Origin: Breviolum minutum Mf 1.05b.01
Taxonomy: Eukaryota > Sar > Dinophyceae > Suessiales > Symbiodiniaceae
Direction: 5' to 3'
DNA length: 64,000 bases
Assembly: GCA_000507305.1 (NCBI GenBank)
Contig: DF239050.1
Coordinates: 332,773-396,772, forward strand
Below, piece after piece: positions 62,309 through 64,000 of the stretch (position 1 is its first letter; each line of letters opens with the position of its first letter). The position numbers and the translations under genes were made by a program. The notes under the pieces are model-generated. The model made no database searches, had not been told where the DNA came from, and saw only the letters and a list, made by a program, of their open reading frames with translations.

Positions 62309-63923
62309 TTAGGCCATGGAATTCAGAGTTGCTCCAGCATCAACCTCTTCCCACTCGTCAGGTCCCTGCAGGGAAGTTTGATAATGAGAATCTCTGACAC
62401 GTGAAATGTTGAAACGTGACAATGCGCATGGAATCCACCAAGCCTGGTATCCAGCAAAGTCACTGTCTCCGAAGTCATCGGCCTGCGAGACCTAGCAGAG
62501 TTGATCAGTTGATCAGCAGTTTTGAGCGCAAAAATCTTCAACAAAAGCATTGGTTGAAAATGTTGAAATGAAGCAGCCAATTGGAAGAGTTGACAATAAT
62601 CTCACAGAATTGTTGCAAGAAACGATGGCTATAATACAGGCTATAAATGTATGCATGCTTACCTTCAAAATCGTGCAATGCTCCCTTCAGAAAAGATGAA
62701 AAGACATTGAAGTGCACTAGAACATACTAGAACATATGCTAGGGCAGTTAAGGAATGAAAACTAAATCAAGTGAAAACATCCCTCCGCAGCAGCGCCTGC
62801 TTCTTCTTCATTTGCCTTGTAAGGTGTGGATGGTTGTTCACAATGTAGGCCTCAATTGACATGGCACTCAAGTCTCAATGAAAAAACATGATTGCTTTGA
62901 ATGCTTTGAAAGCCATTTGTTATAGAGTCTGTGCCGTTCCCTCTTCTATGCAGGATGATATATATAAATATAAGAAAAGGATGGAAAAAGCACCTGGTGG
63001 TACATCGGAGGAAGATCTGGATGAGGAACAGCCATGTAGCTAGTTGGTGTGGCCTCACAGGGCGTGATGTCAAGTGTATCCAACTGTGGAATGATGTCAT
63101 TTGGGTGCTGTTTCTGTGTCAAGTCTGACAGTGCCTGCAGTTTGCCACCTGGTCCAGGAGTCAATTGCAGGAAGGCACCCTTGTTGCCACCGGTGTCCAA
63201 GTAGTTTGGAGCGCTGAAGACACTCATGAGGGTATCATGATCTTTTAGCCATCCTTCAGCTTTCACTTCGTGAGATCGAATCACCAGTGAGATCGAATTC
63301 TCTCGGCAAAACTGCTCAGTGACATCTGGGCCAAACATGAAAACTCCTCTGCTTTTTCTATATGATGGACCATATCCAGCTCCTCCTCTTGGATCAGACC
63401 ATAAGAAATCAATGATCATTCGACTATCAGTTTCCCATTTCTCTTCCTGTCGTGGAGCATTGTCAACCGCTTCCTTGTAACTGTTAGGTGTCAGCTCTGT
63501 ATAACGATCCACTGCAGCAATCTCTGCCAAGGTTGTGGCACGTGCATTCACCGGAACGGCATCTTCAGGATCGTGTGTCTGGCCAGGCAACCATACACGA
63601 GGCCGGGGACCTGGAATACCAGCATGGACCACCAAGACCTCGTTGTTGATCAAATGAAGCAAAGGCAGATTTCTGAAAGACTCAGAGAAAAGGTTAAAGA
63701 GATCCAAGTCATACTTGGCACCAACTTCTCCTGCAAAGCCATAGATCATATTTGCCTCCAACATTTCGTGATTCCCTCGGTTCATAAACACCGAGGTAGG
63801 ATTCTTCATCTTCATGGCAAAGATCAGCAGGGCTACCTCGATGGACCATGAGCCACGATCCACGAAGTCACCGTTAAACAGGAAAGGCCTGGGTGTCCAC
63901 TTTAGTCCCAAAAAGACCAAAGA
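62309..63923 (-). CDS. PP5-type Ser/Thr protein phosphatase (3' part)
   Basis: Main exon 62994-63923, phase 0 at both ends, carries the PPP-family catalytic motifs: GDFVDRG, MNRGNHE, VVHAGIPG, WSDPRGGAG, IRSHEVKAEGW and FSAPNYLDTGGNKGAFLQL, then TSYMAVPHPDLPPMYHQ. GDFVDRG, RSHEVKAEG and the AVPHPxxxPM end are typical of PP5. Metal- and phosphate-binding residues (D, R, N, H) are present, so it should be active. Compared with PP5 there is an insertion of roughly 35 residues between HAGIPG and the LWSDP motif. An exon from 62815 (ANEEEAGA), a 39-bp exon at 62444-62482 (ADDFGDSDFAGYQ) and the last exon at 62309-62365 (GPDEWEEVDAGATLNSMA) make an acidic tail. The GDxHG motif and any TPR domain lie outside the window. 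Confidence 0.85.
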
Positions 63924-64000
63924 CTGGTTGAGTGAAGGAAGAAAGGAAGATTCAAATTATATATCTGCATTTCGGCAAATAAAGCACTACTGTATCCGCC

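Noticed and set aside
1..64000. Searched for relics of the dinoflagellate spliced leader (ends in TTTTGGCTCAAG) that would mark retroposed genes.
   Set aside because: No convincing copy was found by eye on either strand; near matches such as CCAAAATGGCC at about 24615 are too short.
1..64000. Searched for tRNA, rRNA, CRISPR arrays, bacterial insertion sequences, reverse transcriptase and viral genes.
   Set aside because: No cloverleaf-like tRNA, spaced identical repeats, transposase or polymerase motifs were recognised. A covariance or profile search would be needed to exclude small RNAs.

Overview
The window looks like nuclear DNA of a dinoflagellate, most likely of the Symbiodinium type. 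Genes are broken into very many short exons (some only 30-90 bp). Introns end in AG but start with GT, GC or GA. Every gene I can identify lies on the minus strand, so the window is a one-way gene array. Exons below were reconstructed by eye from reading frame, splice sites and intron phase. Where consecutive exons agree in phase and together rebuild a known domain, confidence is high.

Layout, right to left (direction of transcription): PP5-type Ser/Thr phosphatase (63.92-62.31 kb, cut by the window edge); unidentified exons (61.98-59.50 kb); CLPTM1-family membrane protein (at least 57.17-54.07 kb, probably from about 58.5 kb); long coiled-coil protein (about 53.2-50.8 kb); unidentified gene (48.4-46.5 kb); Clp/Hsp100 AAA+ protein (about 46.0-40.73 kb); unidentified genes (39.9-38.07, 37.2-34.4 and 33.6-31.5 kb); splicing factor SF1/branchpoint-binding protein (30.7-28.3 kb); SLC34-type Na+/phosphate cotransporter (27.53-24.91 kb); unidentified exons (24.6-23.9 kb); KH-domain RNA-binding protein with a Gly-Met-Pro tail (22.41-19.87 kb); single-domain voltage-gated ion channel (17.75-12.98 kb); and, from about 11.4 kb to the left edge, many exons, of which three in the centre encode a dynein heavy-chain tail.

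The genes do not form a pathway. Two act in RNA binding or splicing (SF1, KH protein), three at membranes (channel, phosphate transporter, CLPTM1), and others in protein refolding, dephosphorylation and flagellar or cytoplasmic motility. That mixture fits a directional housekeeping cluster rather than an operon or an island.

Non-coding features include a 181-bp minisatellite carrying GC-rich perfect palindromes (18.7-19.25 kb), long GTT and ATC microsatellites inside introns, a 37-bp tandem duplication, an approximately 55-bp direct duplication next to an ambiguous base (19539), and many short 7-12 bp tandem duplications. I saw no rRNA, tRNA, CRISPR, bacterial insertion sequence or viral gene.
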